From: Diphasiastrum complanatum
Taxonomy: Eukaryota > Streptophyta > Lycopodiopsida > Lycopodiales > Lycopodiaceae
Direction of reading: 5' to 3'
DNA: 64,000 nt
Assembly: GCA_029204225.1 (NCBI GenBank)
Contig: CM055098.1
Location: 19,906,685 to 19,970,684 of the forward strand
Shown here: piece by piece, positions 38,801-49,032 of the stretch
Numbering within the stretch: position 1 is the first letter of the stretch
How the letters are laid out: each line of letters opens with the position of its first letter
Translations under genes and position numbers: made by a program
Notes under the pieces: model-generated
Seen by the model: the letters and a program-made list of their open reading frames with translations, nothing else
The model's database searches: none
What the model was told of the DNA's origin: nothing

Positions 38801-39934
38801 TTCTAGAAAATCCAACTCTATGAAATGGCCCTAATCTTTTTCAATTCAAAAATGTAAGAACCATTTCAGACTGCATTATAAGATTCCGCCCCTTCATTTA
38901 GCTCTTACAACACAAGTTTAACAAAAGGGTGGTCCATTGCATTGCCCAAGATTCAAAAGATGGGCGACAAGTGAAAGGGCCAAGCAAAGGGACTTGCTGC
39001 TAACTCTTATTGTCGTCATTTTTATCTTGCTCTTGTACCAAAGTGATGAGCTTGCAGATCTGTAAGATGATTGCACATGCTGCTCCTCTATGTGCAGCAG
39101 GATTACAGTGGTTCATGCTAGCATAGCTTCACTAAGCATATGCGGCAGTTAACTTCTTACAGTGCACGTTGTCCACGTTGTCAGACGCATGGTACTAAAA
39201 TTTGAGAATGGCATTCTTCCACTGGTCATTGGCCAATCTTCTTGGGTCACCCGGGCTCACGTGGCAATTATCGGCATGCTTGGACACGGTATCTAGTCAC
39301 AAACGGTTTTGGCACACACCTCTCTCAATGCCACCTCACAGTTGGACACTAACCTTCCCACCTTGGGGTTCATTGCCCTACTTGATTCACTTACCTCAGT
39401 GTCTATCAGATAGTTTGGATCACTTCATATAACTTAAAATCCATTTCCTACTCATATAAATGTCTCCCCTCCGCCCTGAGCCTAGACCTGTAAGATATGC
39501 ATGATCCCCACATAGACATTCCCTGCTACAAAATCTGAGAAAAAATCGGCCAAAGAAAAAGGCAATATCTCTTTTTATCTCACCTGTTTCCTGTAACCTC
39601 AGAAATAGCCCCAAATTTTGAATAATTCAGTAAAAGAAGTCACAGCGTAATCTTTGATCCTAGACCAAATGTTGGTCTGATTGATGAAGTATTAATGTCT
39701 TCGTAGTGCTGCACAAATACTTACTACATTTTTTATGAAAGAGAATCTAACCTGCTGTTCTCTTCGGACTGCATCCAGAATACGGAAGGGAGCATTTAAG
39801 ACTTTCAGAGTTGCTGTGAAAGCAATCCTCCAAGATGTGAAGTAAAGCCATAAGGCCCACCATATAAGCTTCCTCCATGGGCTAGTTACCGCATCGGCAA
39901 CAATCCAGATTAAAGAAAATAAAAATCCTATCAT
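29830..39934 (-). CDS. Predicted multi-pass membrane protein with central coiled coil, at least 3 exons
   Basis: Exons on the minus strand are 39934-39752 (MIGFLFSLIWIVADAV...RREQQ), 31516-31337 (LKEELCQLQIQCEEL...LKVLKAR) and 30441-29830 (VQELESQTLK...SDNLSSSV, stop). All junctions are phase 0 with GT-AG signals (GTTAGA and GTAAAT donors; TTTTTCAG and TTGCAG acceptors), giving 324 residues. Hydrophobic stretches lie at about 3-45, 212-231, 238-260 and 272-291. Residues about 60-150 are charged and heptad-like, consistent with a coiled coil. I do not recognise the family with confidence. A further phase-0 exon inside the 8.2-kb first intron cannot be excluded. That intron contains a Copia element in antisense (31972-36275). 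No stop or frameshift is seen in the exons. Confidence 0.8.
30643..30915 (-). repeat. Intronic tandem duplication, about 140 bp, two copies
   Basis: The order AACACCAACA, ACATTT, GATGA, TTTCAATG, ACTTCACAAA, TAAGTCTCTCTA, ACCAAAACAT and TTGCAT occurs from about 30649 and again from about 30790. It lies in intron 2 of the membrane-protein gene. Confidence 0.75.
31977..32366 (+). repeat. 5' LTR of the defective Copia (390 bp)
   Basis: TG...CA ends, next to the primer-binding site at 32367. Confidence 0.95.
32367..32378 (+). other. Primer-binding site (tRNA-iMet)
   Basis: TGGTATCAGAGC directly follows the 5' LTR. Confidence 0.95.
32790..33653 (+). CDS. Copia gag (UBN2-type) with CCHC knuckle
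   Basis: The frame starts at the ATG at 32790 (MSSLAESMLSEASRLDG). It holds the gag core (FSIWKFKIKNIL, then ETVTDHLTKIQDIRYQL), a Lys-rich linker and the zinc knuckle CNYCGKYGHFAFEC. It ends at a TGA at 33653. The protease follows in the +1 frame, so a single-base change has separated gag from pol; most Copia elements keep one frame. Confidence 0.9.
   Translation: MSSLAESMLSEASRLDGINFSIWKFKIKNILEDKECWKLMTGEEPVPTSELELKDYIKRGEKAHRIINMSMRDNVIPLIRSAKGPVDAWHILCALYETASTTKFLYLKNKLYTLRMETGETVTDHLTKIQDIRYQLSVLGESIADKDLVPIVLNSLSYAYQNFVMMISVREKIPTYEEVYGLLLQEEMRRVNLSKREDFQEHAFASKKKQNPAKDKKKGKGKNKGAPQTLEQGMENLQMSEAQSSSNTSSTPRRKGNCNYCGKYGHFAFECRCRPKEGHKEARRKYC
33394..34104 (+). pseudogene. Copia protease segment, frame +1 to gag, ends at a stop
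   Basis: The useful part starts after the zinc knuckle. GGWYIDSGASKHMTPH carries the DSGA aspartic-protease motif, followed by GLGDNSTHKVKGKGTV and NLLSIGVI. A TAG at 34102-34104 interrupts the frame before GAG-pre and integrase, which continue in the same frame from 34132. Confidence 0.88.
34132..35886 (+). pseudogene. Copia integrase fused to C-terminal RT/RNase H by internal deletion
   Basis: The 584-codon frame has the integrase zinc region (LWHERYGHLGYQS), the core motifs (HSDLWGPT, DDFSRKIWIYF, RSDGGGEF) and QNGVAERKNRT. At 34870-34915 it jumps from CNLFVKEKGGN straight to VLIVLYVDDLVVTGN. The integrase C-terminus and the N-terminal half of the reverse transcriptase (the MDVKTAFLNG region) are missing, an estimated 250 or so residues. 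RNase H with STETEYRAAAKA is intact. The deletion kept the frame, but the polymerase cannot work. Confidence 0.92.
35881..36270 (+). repeat. 3' LTR of the defective Copia (390 bp)
   Basis: TG...CA ends, preceded by a run of G (polypurine tract) ending at 35880. Confidence 0.95.
36762..36870. repeat. Tandem duplication, 51 bp, two copies
   Basis: TAGTCATTAGTATTTGAGTG, then TTCATCTACCAAA and AAGG.ACCTA, starts at 36762 and again at 36813. Confidence 0.85.
36871..39751. other. Intron 1 remainder of the membrane-protein gene, no gene recognised
   Basis: About 2.9 kb lies between the Copia element and exon 1. The stretch 37100-38700 has plus-strand word usage reminiscent of decayed coding DNA (many TTG, CTT and GGCTT words), but no protein motif could be named. 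It may be an old transposon. Confidence 0.4.
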
Positions 39935-40696
39935 GCCGTCCGCAGGTAGTCCTTGTCTTTTCAGACGCTAATCAGATGAACCCACCATACTCCAGGCCCA
40001 TTTCCAGCATGTCATGCTTCCAACACTATCCCAATTCCTGAGATCAGCACAGTCAAAAAAATAGGATCACAATTGGAAATTTTATTTGGGGGATCAAACG
40101 GCTACAGCGCTTCATCGCCCTCATATTTGCAACAAAAGATCAGACCCAAAATAGTGGTACTTGCTGTTCATAGACAAACAAAGCGACTTGAGTACCTTGA
40201 AACAGTAAATTTGAAGCTAGGCTTTCGGTCATTTGCAACAAAACTATCCCTGGTCGTAAGCATGTAAATTTAAAGAGTTATCTTCTGCACAGAATTCTGA
40301 CGGGAACACTGGTGATTGTACAGGAATTAAGCACTATAAAGTCAAAAATGACCTTTAGAAGTTAAAAGATTTTTTATCTGAGTTTATTAAGCCTTGAGGG
40401 TGATACTGACCGTACCCAGCTTGATGTTACCACCTCTTGATCACCTCCTACTTATGATTGATTGTTGTTATTACATACCAAATGCAAGGCAGATTCACAG
40501 CCCCCCACAATCAACAAAAGCTTTGATTCTGACATACAAGAGAAAAGCCCAGCTGAGGCTGCTGAGTGATCACTACTTCTATGCTGGAAAGTCCAAGCTT
40601 TCCAATTCCAGTCATAACCCATTTTCGTTAACCCTTTCATAACCGAGTCCCATTAAATGGATGTCTGGTTGAGAGAGGGAGAGAGAGATTAAGATC

Positions 40697-40710
40697 CATG
40701 CATGCATGCA
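40697..40710. promoter_or_regulatory. Overlapping RY motifs (CATGCATGCATGCA)
   Basis: Three overlapping CATGCA words lie about 760 bp upstream of the membrane-protein start. RY motifs bind B3-domain seed regulators in plants. Function here is speculative. Confidence 0.35.
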
Positions 40711-41116
40711 TTAGCTGACCTGGATTGCCACTGGGCACATAAATGGTTTGCCAAGTGTAAAGGCCCACCCACTAAAACACAGGTCACAAATGGGAGGAAG
40801 GGAGGAGAGAAAACAAGGGATAGTGGCAGGCACAAGGGCCCTGCCTTAAGAAAAGTTGGTGTATAGGACATTGCGAAATTGTTTTGCTTTATTTGGTTTT
40901 CAGGGATGGGTCTTAGTCGTGGTGCCTTGTAAATAATGTGACGTGACGATGAATGGGTGACGATGAATGGTTGATCCAACTCCGTGGACACATCTTCAAT
41001 TGTAAGAATTTAAATGTCCACAAATCGTTTAGTCGACTTCTGAGTTTTGTTACATTTGTTGTGATTGTTTGTTTTGAGGGTATGTTAATTCATGAGACGG
41101 CTTGTAACGTTGTCTA

Positions 41117-41240
41117 AAGAGGGCAGGTCAATGTTGAAGTCTCATAGAATGTTTGTTGGTGTGTTTGTATTGAAGAAGAGGGCAGGTCAATGTTGAAGTC
41201 TCATAGAATGTTTGTTGGTGGTGTGTTTGTATCGAAGGAT
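41117..41240. repeat. Tandem duplication, 59 bp, two copies
   Basis: GAGGGCAGGTCAATGTTGAA, then GTCTCATAGAATGTTTGTTG, starts at 41119 and 41178. The region 41000-42170 otherwise contains no recognised gene. Confidence 0.85.
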
Positions 41241-42238
41241 GCTCATCTTCAATATTGTGTGATGTATTCATTTAGTGTTTGGTTGTTATCATAATATATG
41301 GTTGTCCCTAGTAAATGGTAATTTGGTATTGATATTGTGTTAAAAGCTTGAATGAAAAGTTGAGTGTTATTGTAAGTGTTCTTGATAGCGATTTGGGGTT
41401 TTTGTGTATGTTCATATACATTCCATTTTACTGCTTATGTATGTCTCAAGTTTGAAGCATTGATTTTGGAGTGGTGAGGCGAGGTATAAGTTTTGAGTAT
41501 CTTGTACTCTAGATAGGGCTAAGTATGGGAGGCCATTTTTAGTACATTCTTTTGAATTGAAAAATAAATTATCGATTGTTAGGCCTTGTGCAAAATGTAT
41601 GTTGCATGCTATATTGAGAAATGTTTGTGTGTAATTGTGTTTAAGAACGATGTACCTATTTGAGATTCTATGGTGATTTTATAGACTAGAGTACATGTGA
41701 TACAAATATTGTTTGTTACATATAAGTATATGGGAGCAAATCTAATTTGTTGACCAATGTGTGGATTGAGAAATTTGATTTATTGTTGATACACCCATTT
41801 GTGTTTGAAATATACAATCAATTCCGTTGACAAGTCCATCTTCAATGTTTATGTTAGAGCTACATATGTCGATGAGCATTTTTTGTGGAATAAATAGTGT
41901 TTTATTGCATGTACCTAAAGATGCGTCAACAGCTTGCAAAAAAAGTGCAAGCTTGTGCTTTCGAGAAGCATGTTCATTGTATATTTCTATGGTATATTTC
42001 TCTGTCTTTGTAGGCATAGCGAAAGTACGATGTATTTCATATGTTTGGAATGGTTTTATAACTTCGTTTGTAAATCCAAATAATGTTTTCCCGATCATGT
42101 TTTTATTTCCCTACGTTATTCAAAATATGAATATATGTAGGAAAGCTTTTTGGAATCCATAATGTACTTAGCTTGTTTTTTTGATTAAAAGATTGAACCA
42201 AGCATGTCCTTGCTTTTCTGTCCTTGCATATTGTACTG

Positions 42239-42244
<6 letters not shown>

Positions 42245-42305
<61 letters not shown>
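42245..42305. repeat. (CT)n microsatellite, about 60 bp
   Basis: Pure CT run; its left flank does not clearly belong to the (CT)n-tailed family. Confidence 0.95.
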
Positions 42306-42308
<3 letters not shown>

Positions 42309-42692
42309 AAATCTGCAAGCTCTTGGAATGGAGAAGAGGTACGTAGGAGGTTGGAGGTGGGAGTGGAAAGAATTGGAGTGCATAGGCCATGTGGCATGTT
42401 TTAGTGCCCCCACATAGATTTTTAAAACTTTAGAAGGGACAAACGTGGCCTTTCTTGGGCCCCACTTGTCTTTTTTGCATGGAATGAGGTGAGGAACTTG
42501 GAGGAGGGGTTAAAGGGGTGTACGTTGTCATTTCTCTACCCCACTTTTCCAAGTTGCTTGTTAGTGCTCCCTAAGCTCAAGTTAGCTTATTTTTTTTAGT
42601 TTTTTGAGTCTCACTTGTCAGTTTTTGACGGTTTTGATACCGTTGCTCTCCATTTTTCCTCTAGTTTTCTTTTGCCACCCCTCACTTTTTCC

Positions 42693-45600
42693 ATGGACTC
42701 TCCTATGGATGTGACTCAAGCTCCAACAGTTGAGGTGGAAGAAATGGCACATGTGACTAATCTGTTACAACAACAGAATGTCGACATGCGATCTAAGCAT
42801 AAATGGATGGAGGCCGAGATAAGGCTATGTCCCAATCCCAACAGGACTCCTAAACCCAATGTTTATCCTGAAATTTTTTACTAGGGAGAAAAAGGATAGA
42901 CACCAGGACGTGGTCTTGGCTTGGTTAGATCAATGGACGTCACATCTTCCATGCACAATCTGTCTGACAACTCCCGGATTGATACTACCATCATGTTTTC
43001 GCGCGATAAAGCGTACTTGTGGTGGCAGGATCTCAATGAGCATGCCACAATTCTAACTACTTGGGATGATTTTCAGGTAGCCGCCTTTATGTCCGTCCTT
43101 GACAATCTTGAATATTATCGTCGATTTGCTACCTTGCAAATGCAGACAAAACCCTGGGATGTGTACTTACAAGACTTCCAAGAGGTGACGTCGCGGTTCA
43201 TTAACCAGATTGACGGAGTCTTGCTCAAGCCTCATTTCATTTTGGGCTTGCCCAAAGAGGATCGGCTAGAGGTCCGTCCGTAACTAGCCACAGTCCCTTG
43301 AGGATGCAGTGCACTTCGCTAGGATTTTTGACGATACGCACGCAGTAACCCACAAAGAGCAACAGAAGCCCGAATCCCAAGACAAACCCTCTTCGGGCCC
43401 TTCCTTCAAAACGGGAAAAGAGAAAGTTGTCGACGTAGCTCCAAGCAGTCTGCATCGAATCAGAAACAGACTCAAAGTCAAGAACAATCATCGAATCCAC
43501 ATTCATCAAGAAGATGTTTTGTAGGTATTGCAAGCGCAATAACCATGAGATCTAGGATTGCCGAATCACCAAATCGAAGAATGCAGCTAAACAACTTGAT
43601 CAACAAGCAAATATAGTTACAACATCTCCTAAAGTCGAAATGGACGAAGGCACTTTTATGGTCAAAGACAAATACGCGAATTCGGATGATTCATGGTTTT
43701 TGGATTCTGGAGCTACTCAACATATGACCAATCATCGTGAGATTTTCCATTTCTATATGCCTTACAATACAAAGAAGTATGCTCATCTTGGTGATGATAG
43801 CACTCACACTATCGAAGGTGAAGGTACTGTAAGATTAAGGTTCCAACATGATCAATTCAAACTATTGTCAAAAGTCTTGTATGTTTCTAAACTCTCTACA
43901 AATCTGTTATCAGTAGGTAGAATTATAGATTTAGGTCATAAGGTGGAGTTTGAGTCTGACAATGCATAATTATCGATAGGAGTAATAAGATCCTTGCACT
44001 CGGCAAGGGGCATGGATAATTATATAGATTGGCACATTGTTATTCTGATTATAGTCAAGCCTTGAAAGCCTCTATTCTTGTCAATAAAGCATTACTATGG
44101 CATCATTGCTTAGGACACTTGAATATGCATCTGTTTCAAACATGTCCAGACAATCTCTTGCACTTGATCTCGACTATCCTTCTGGCAAAGTCAATCTCCC
44201 TATCTGTCATAGCTGCATCCTTGGAAAGCAGACTAGGATTCCTTTTAGATAGAGTCATAGGAATGCAACAAAAGGTATATTAGATGTTGTTCATTCAGAT
44301 TATGTGGACCTATACAAACTCCATCATTGCTAGATGCAAAGTATTTCATTAGTTTTATTGACGAATTTTCTAGAAGAACAGATGTTTACTTCATTAAGCA
44401 GAATTCAGAGGCTTTCATCAAGTGCATACAATTCAAAGAGCATGCAAAAAATCAAACTGGCAAACGAATCAAAGCACTGAGGTCTGACAACGGGGAGAAT
44501 ACATCTCCACCGAATTCAAGGAGTACTATCTTAACAACGACATTGAGCAACAATACATTACCTCATATTCGCCCTTGTTGAGAGAAAGAACAGAACCTTA
44601 GTCAAATCGGCAAAGTGTATGTTATTACATGTGTCACTTCCAAAGTCCTTCTGGGTTGAAGTTGTTTCATCCGCAACCTATACTAAAGGTGTCTCAGACA
44701 AAACATCATTCAAATTTTGGACAGGTACCAAATCTTCTTTATCGAATTTAAAAGTTTTTGGATGTACGCAGATTCCTCATGATCATAGAAAGAATCTCGA
44801 CTTTCAGAGTATCAAATGTATTTTCATCAGCTACACTACTTTAGATCAAGCTTACAAGTTGTTCGATCCTATCGAGTCTAAGATATTCACTAGTCGGAAT
44901 GTCATCTTCATCGAAGATCAGTTTATCGACCTTAAAGGAAAAGGCCTTTAAATCCCATGTAGCCGACTTGTCCGCGACTCATCCGACATATTGAACTTCG
45001 AGGTTCCTCAGTCAACTATTCTCATTGAAGGTCCAAGCTCATCTACTTTCGACGAACAACATATCAACGACGAATCCGAAGATGATGATGTTGCAGTTCA
45101 GCAACTACAGCATGATGAAAATTATCAACTTCCTCTGTTAGCCAGAAGATTGACAAGAATTAGCAGAGACCACCTATTAGATATATCGATGAGTCTGCAA
45201 CCTACCTTGTTTAGGAGCCGACGACTGTCGAAGAGACACTCAGTCAGCCCGATTTTGATCTCTAGAAATAAGCTATGGATACAGAGTATTAATCCCTTAT
45301 CAAGAACCAGACATGGACGATTGTCGAATTACCTGCTAGCAGAAATGAAGTTGATTGCAAATGGATTTTCAAAGTCAAGTACAAAGCATATGGAAGCATC
45401 GACAGAAGAAAAGCCCGACTTGTCGCCAAAGGATTTTCTCAGGTATACAACGTCGATTACACTAAGACCTTCAGTCCAATAGTCAAGCATTCTTCTATTC
45501 GACTTTTATTATCGTTTGTTGTTGTAGTAGATTTGAAAATACATCAAATGGATGTACAGACAACATATCTTAATGGAGTCATCGAAGAAGACATTTACAT

Positions 45601-46810
45601 GGTGCAACCCGAAGGTTATATTATCGAAGGTAAACACAATCATGTGTGTAAACTCCATAAAGCACTTTATGGCTTGAAGCAATCTGCTCAAGCATGGTTT
45701 CAAAGGATCGATACTTTTCTTATTGATCACATCTACACACCAAGCTCTTCATATTCGAATGTTTACTTCAAGACAATGCAACAGTCTTTTATCATTATCA
45801 CTTTATACGTAGACGACACATTGCCTTTCGACAACAGTATCGATCTGATAGAAGAAGACAAGTCAATGTTATCTTTTGAATTCGACATGACCAATCTGGA
45901 CGAAGCTCATTTCTGCCTAGGAATACAAATCCACAAAGACAAAAATCGAAATTTGATTTACATTACTCAGCAGAGGTACATCTACAATATGTTAGTCCGA
46001 TATAATTTGGTTAATTGCAAGTTAGCTCTCTCACCAATGGAACCAGATCTCAGATTGTCAAAGGACCTGCATCCCCGAACAATCGAAGAGAAGGAGCAGA
46101 TGCATGAGTATCCTTATCATTCAATAATAGGATCTCTTATGTACGCCATGATCTATACCAAGCCAGACATAGCTTTTGCAGTCAGCTCCCCAAGTCAGTT
46201 TATGACTAACCCTGGTATAACACATTGGAAGGCTCTTATCAGAGTTATGAGATATCTTTGAGCTACTATGGACTTTTGCATTTGTTATGGAGAAGTCGAC
46301 AACGACAAACTCAATTTACTTAGTGGTTAGACAGATGCAAGTTGGGCAGGAGATGTAGACACTCGTAAATCCACTTCTAGATTTACATTCTTCCTCAACA
46401 ATGGTCCTATTTCCTGGAACAGTCGAAAGCAATCTTTGATAGCTCTATCTTCTACAGAATCAGAGTATATTGCAGCCTCACAAGCTGCAAAGGAAGCGAT
46501 TTGGTTGAGAAACTTACTTTCAGATTTCAGTCTGAATCAATATGCTCCGACATTATTATTTTGTGATAATCAAAGTGCCATTGCCTTGTCAGCCAATCCG
46601 AGATTTCATTCTAGGAGTAAGCACATTGAACTCAAGTATCACTATGTAAGAAGCAAAGTTCTCGACAAAGAGGTCATATTGCAGTATTGTCGAACGCAAG
46701 ATATGACAACAGATATTTTTAACAAAGCATTAAACTTGGATACACACAGAAAGTTCTGTGCAAAACTAAGTAAAGGTCAAGGCATTCATGGATTCGGATT
46801 AAAGGGGAGT
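42693..46810 (+). pseudogene. Decayed Ty1/Copia element with atypical gag
   Basis: In several frames the plus strand carries: a gag (42693-43500) with WWQDLNEHATILTTWDDFQV; a knuckle CRYCKRNNHEI.DC near 43517; protease WFLDSGATQHMTNH (43694); integrase zinc and core segments (WHHCLGHLN, FIDEFSRRTDVYF, RSDNGE, VERKNRT); reverse transcriptase (QMDVQTTYLNGVIEEDIYM, LYVDDTLPFD) at 45533-46260; and RNase H (STESEYIAASQA) at 46436-46790. At least five stops or frameshifts are present. The gag resembles the W...F retrotrans_gag type more common in Ty3/Gypsy elements than the UBN2 gag of the other two Copias here. No 5' LTR or tRNA-Met primer site was found at the left end. Confidence 0.85.
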
Positions 46811-46890
46811 GTTGGATTATTCTCCTACTAATCGACATTTTAATCTTCATCCAGCGCATCTGCGTAAGATCTTAGATATTCTGATGAGAG
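46801..46890 (+). mobile_element. Polypurine tract and truncated 3' LTR of the decayed Copia
   Basis: AAAGGGGAG at 46801-46809 is followed by TGTTGGATTATTCTCC (from 46810), the expected start of the 3' LTR. Within about 80 bp it gives way to minus-strand Copia sequence, so the LTR is truncated. Confidence 0.6.
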
Positions 46891-47340
46891 AGTGAGATAG
46901 TGTTTTGCTTCTTCGAGAGCCAAGAGATGACTCCACCTCCAAGATATATAGCAAATGCACTTGTGGACTTCCTATCAAGCTTATCACCTACAAAATATGA
47001 ATCTGAAAATGCAATCAACCAAAGGTTATCGCTCTGGTACAGAATTCCATAATCTAGAGTGCTAAAAAGGTACCTAAGCACTCTCTTGGCTAACTTCCAA
47101 TGATGGATCAAAGAATATTACATATATTGACTCAATCAATTGACACAAAAGCTAAGATCAGATCTAGTGATAGTGAGCCAAATCAAGCAGCCTATGAAAC
47201 TCCTATAGAGTGTGATGTCCGTGAAGAATCATCATCACCATCTATGCCTTTGCACTTATGCATATTGAATCTCTTAAGAAATGAAATAGTGTACTTGTAT
47301 TGACAAATAAAACTATAAAAAGATGTACTATCTACCTCAA
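46890..47340 (-). pseudogene. Copia RT/RNase H fragment related to the complete element
   Basis: The minus strand reads HHWKLAKRVLRYLFSTLDYG, AFSDSYFVGDKLDRKSTSAF and GGGVISWLSKKQNTISLS, matching the RNase H region of the 19.4-23.3 kb polyprotein. Upstream DNA to about 47340 is alignable to the RT C-terminus (compare 19960-20180) but is riddled with stops. It interrupts the LTR of the neighbouring Copia. Confidence 0.85.
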
Positions 47341-47949
47341 AAGATTTTTTAAGAATATAGAAGACCTAAATCTCTTGATTAAAATGCCTTCATGATTTCT
47401 TGTTCATGGCACTCATGGCACTTGAGGTTAGAGATCCAGCCATTGGTAGCGACTGTTAGTGCCATGGTAAACAAGCAAAGTCTTTCCTCAAGAGTAATTG
47501 CAATATACATCTCACAAGATCCCTTGTAGACTTAAAACAATCTCGCGGAATCCATCGTACCATCATACTTTGAAATTTCCATGCATGGCACTTGGCGAGA
47601 ATGATGTGTATAATGTAAGGAATAGCACCTATAGATCCATCTTTCAAAACACCAAAATGAGTAATGGTGGAACCAAACCACCCAACACCCCCCCCCCTTC
47701 CACCACGAGCCACAATGTGTAAATGATGAGGAAGATAAACTCCTAACCAAAAGTTGAAAGCTCAATATGGAGAAGTGCAAGTTCATACAAGGCTTTATAG
47801 ACCCATGAGGTGTCTGTGCATGTGTCCATGTAACTGCACATCATTCCAAACATAACTAGAAGCACTATTAATATCTCACGTCATGCATATAGTTGTTGTC
47901 AAACACCATATACATGTGTCACAATTGGAGTGCCTAGACCCTCTCAAGA
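47341..47949. other. Intergenic, no gene recognised
   Basis: Contains a C-run (CCCCCCCC near 47690). It may include the LTR of the adjacent Gypsy remnant, but no LTR ends were verified. Confidence 0.4.
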
Positions 47950-48540
47950 TTATTAACTACAAATATAGCCTTGAATTCTCAAGAAAAGGTCTATGTCTAG
48001 GATTATTTCAAATCTTTGATAATTCGTGGACGTGTAACCTTGTCCCCCCCATGAACTGTTTTTGTCCTGAAAAGTGAAAATAGAAAAGTTGTTCTTTACG
48101 CTTTCAACTTGTCCCCAAAAATTATTCTCCTCGATCATTTAATCAAAAAGTTAGAAATAGAATGATTGTTTGATTGTTTATATCAGCTTCATAGGACTTT
48201 CTCAAACTCCAAAGGCACACTAAGCAGTAATTCTTTCAATTGGGTTATATCTTCTTCATAGCCAAGCGCATCACCTTCATGTAAATTTGATTTCAATTGG
48301 CTTACATGGAATAGTGGATGAGCAATGGATTTGCCTTGAAGATCAAGCTAATAAGTTAAAGAATCAGGTTTCTTTATAATATCAAATTGTCCACAATACT
48401 TTCTTGTACACAAAGTCCTAGAATATTTTGGCATTCTAAGATATACTCAATAATCAACTCTAAATCTTTCGAAGATCTCTTGATATTTGCATAATGCTTA
48501 GCCATGTCTTTAGCACTATGACCACTCTCACAAGCTAATT
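47950..48540 (-). pseudogene. Ty3/Gypsy integrase C-terminal remnant
   Basis: The minus strand between about 48420 and 48190 reads KYCGQFDIIKKPDSLTY, then LDLQGKSIAHPLFHVSQLKS, the motif (KYYGPF..L..IG..AY.L.LP....IHPVFHVSQLK) at the integrase C-terminus of Ty3/Gypsy chromoviruses. It ends near 48070 with FTFQDKNSSWGGQG, like the EDK....GG sequence near the end of such polyproteins. Stops and frameshifts are present. Upstream pol (beyond 48540) is not recognisable. Confidence 0.75.
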
Positions 48541-48834
48541 ACACCAACATCATTACTAACAACAACAACATTAGCAATAGATTATTTACACTCACAAAAT
48601 CATTTTTATATGTTTTTGTATTTTTGTCATGTCTTTATTAATCCACATGCTTTGAATTAGAGTTCAATCTTTGAGTTAAGAAAAGGAAATGCTAACCATT
48701 ATGCCATGATTCCAAGACAATTTGGATAAAATAGCTAATCGCATTGCATCCAATCTTAAACAATCACATTCTTTATTCAAAAATTTATAGCATTACCTTT
48801 GTGGTATATCACAACTATTTTTTGTTAAAAAAAC

Positions 48835-49032
48835 GAGGGTATTATGTCCATCGCAGCGCGGTGTATGGGTAGAATTGTTGACTGCGATTGGCAAGGTGCA
48901 TGCTCGAATCTCAATCGCTGCGTAGTGACATGTTAGGAGCTTGCTCTTCACTTGGCATTGCTAGGCTATATATGTTGTGCATAACTGCTAGTTGCGTAAC
49001 TCTCTATAAAAGAAAAAAAAGGAGGGTATTAT
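48835..49032 (+). mobile_element. SINE candidate with 11-bp target duplication
   Basis: GAGGGTATTAT occurs at 48835-48845 and again at 49022-49032. The 176 bp between start GTCCATCGCAGCGCGGTG and contain TGCTCGAATCTC, close to the RNA polymerase III B box (GGTTCGANTCC). An A-box-like GCAGCGCGGTGTATGG lies about 35-40 bp before it, and the segment ends in AAAAGAAAAAAAA just before the second duplication. A tRNA-like head, A-rich tail and flanking direct repeats together define a tRNA-derived SINE. The body matches no family I can name. Confidence 0.8.
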
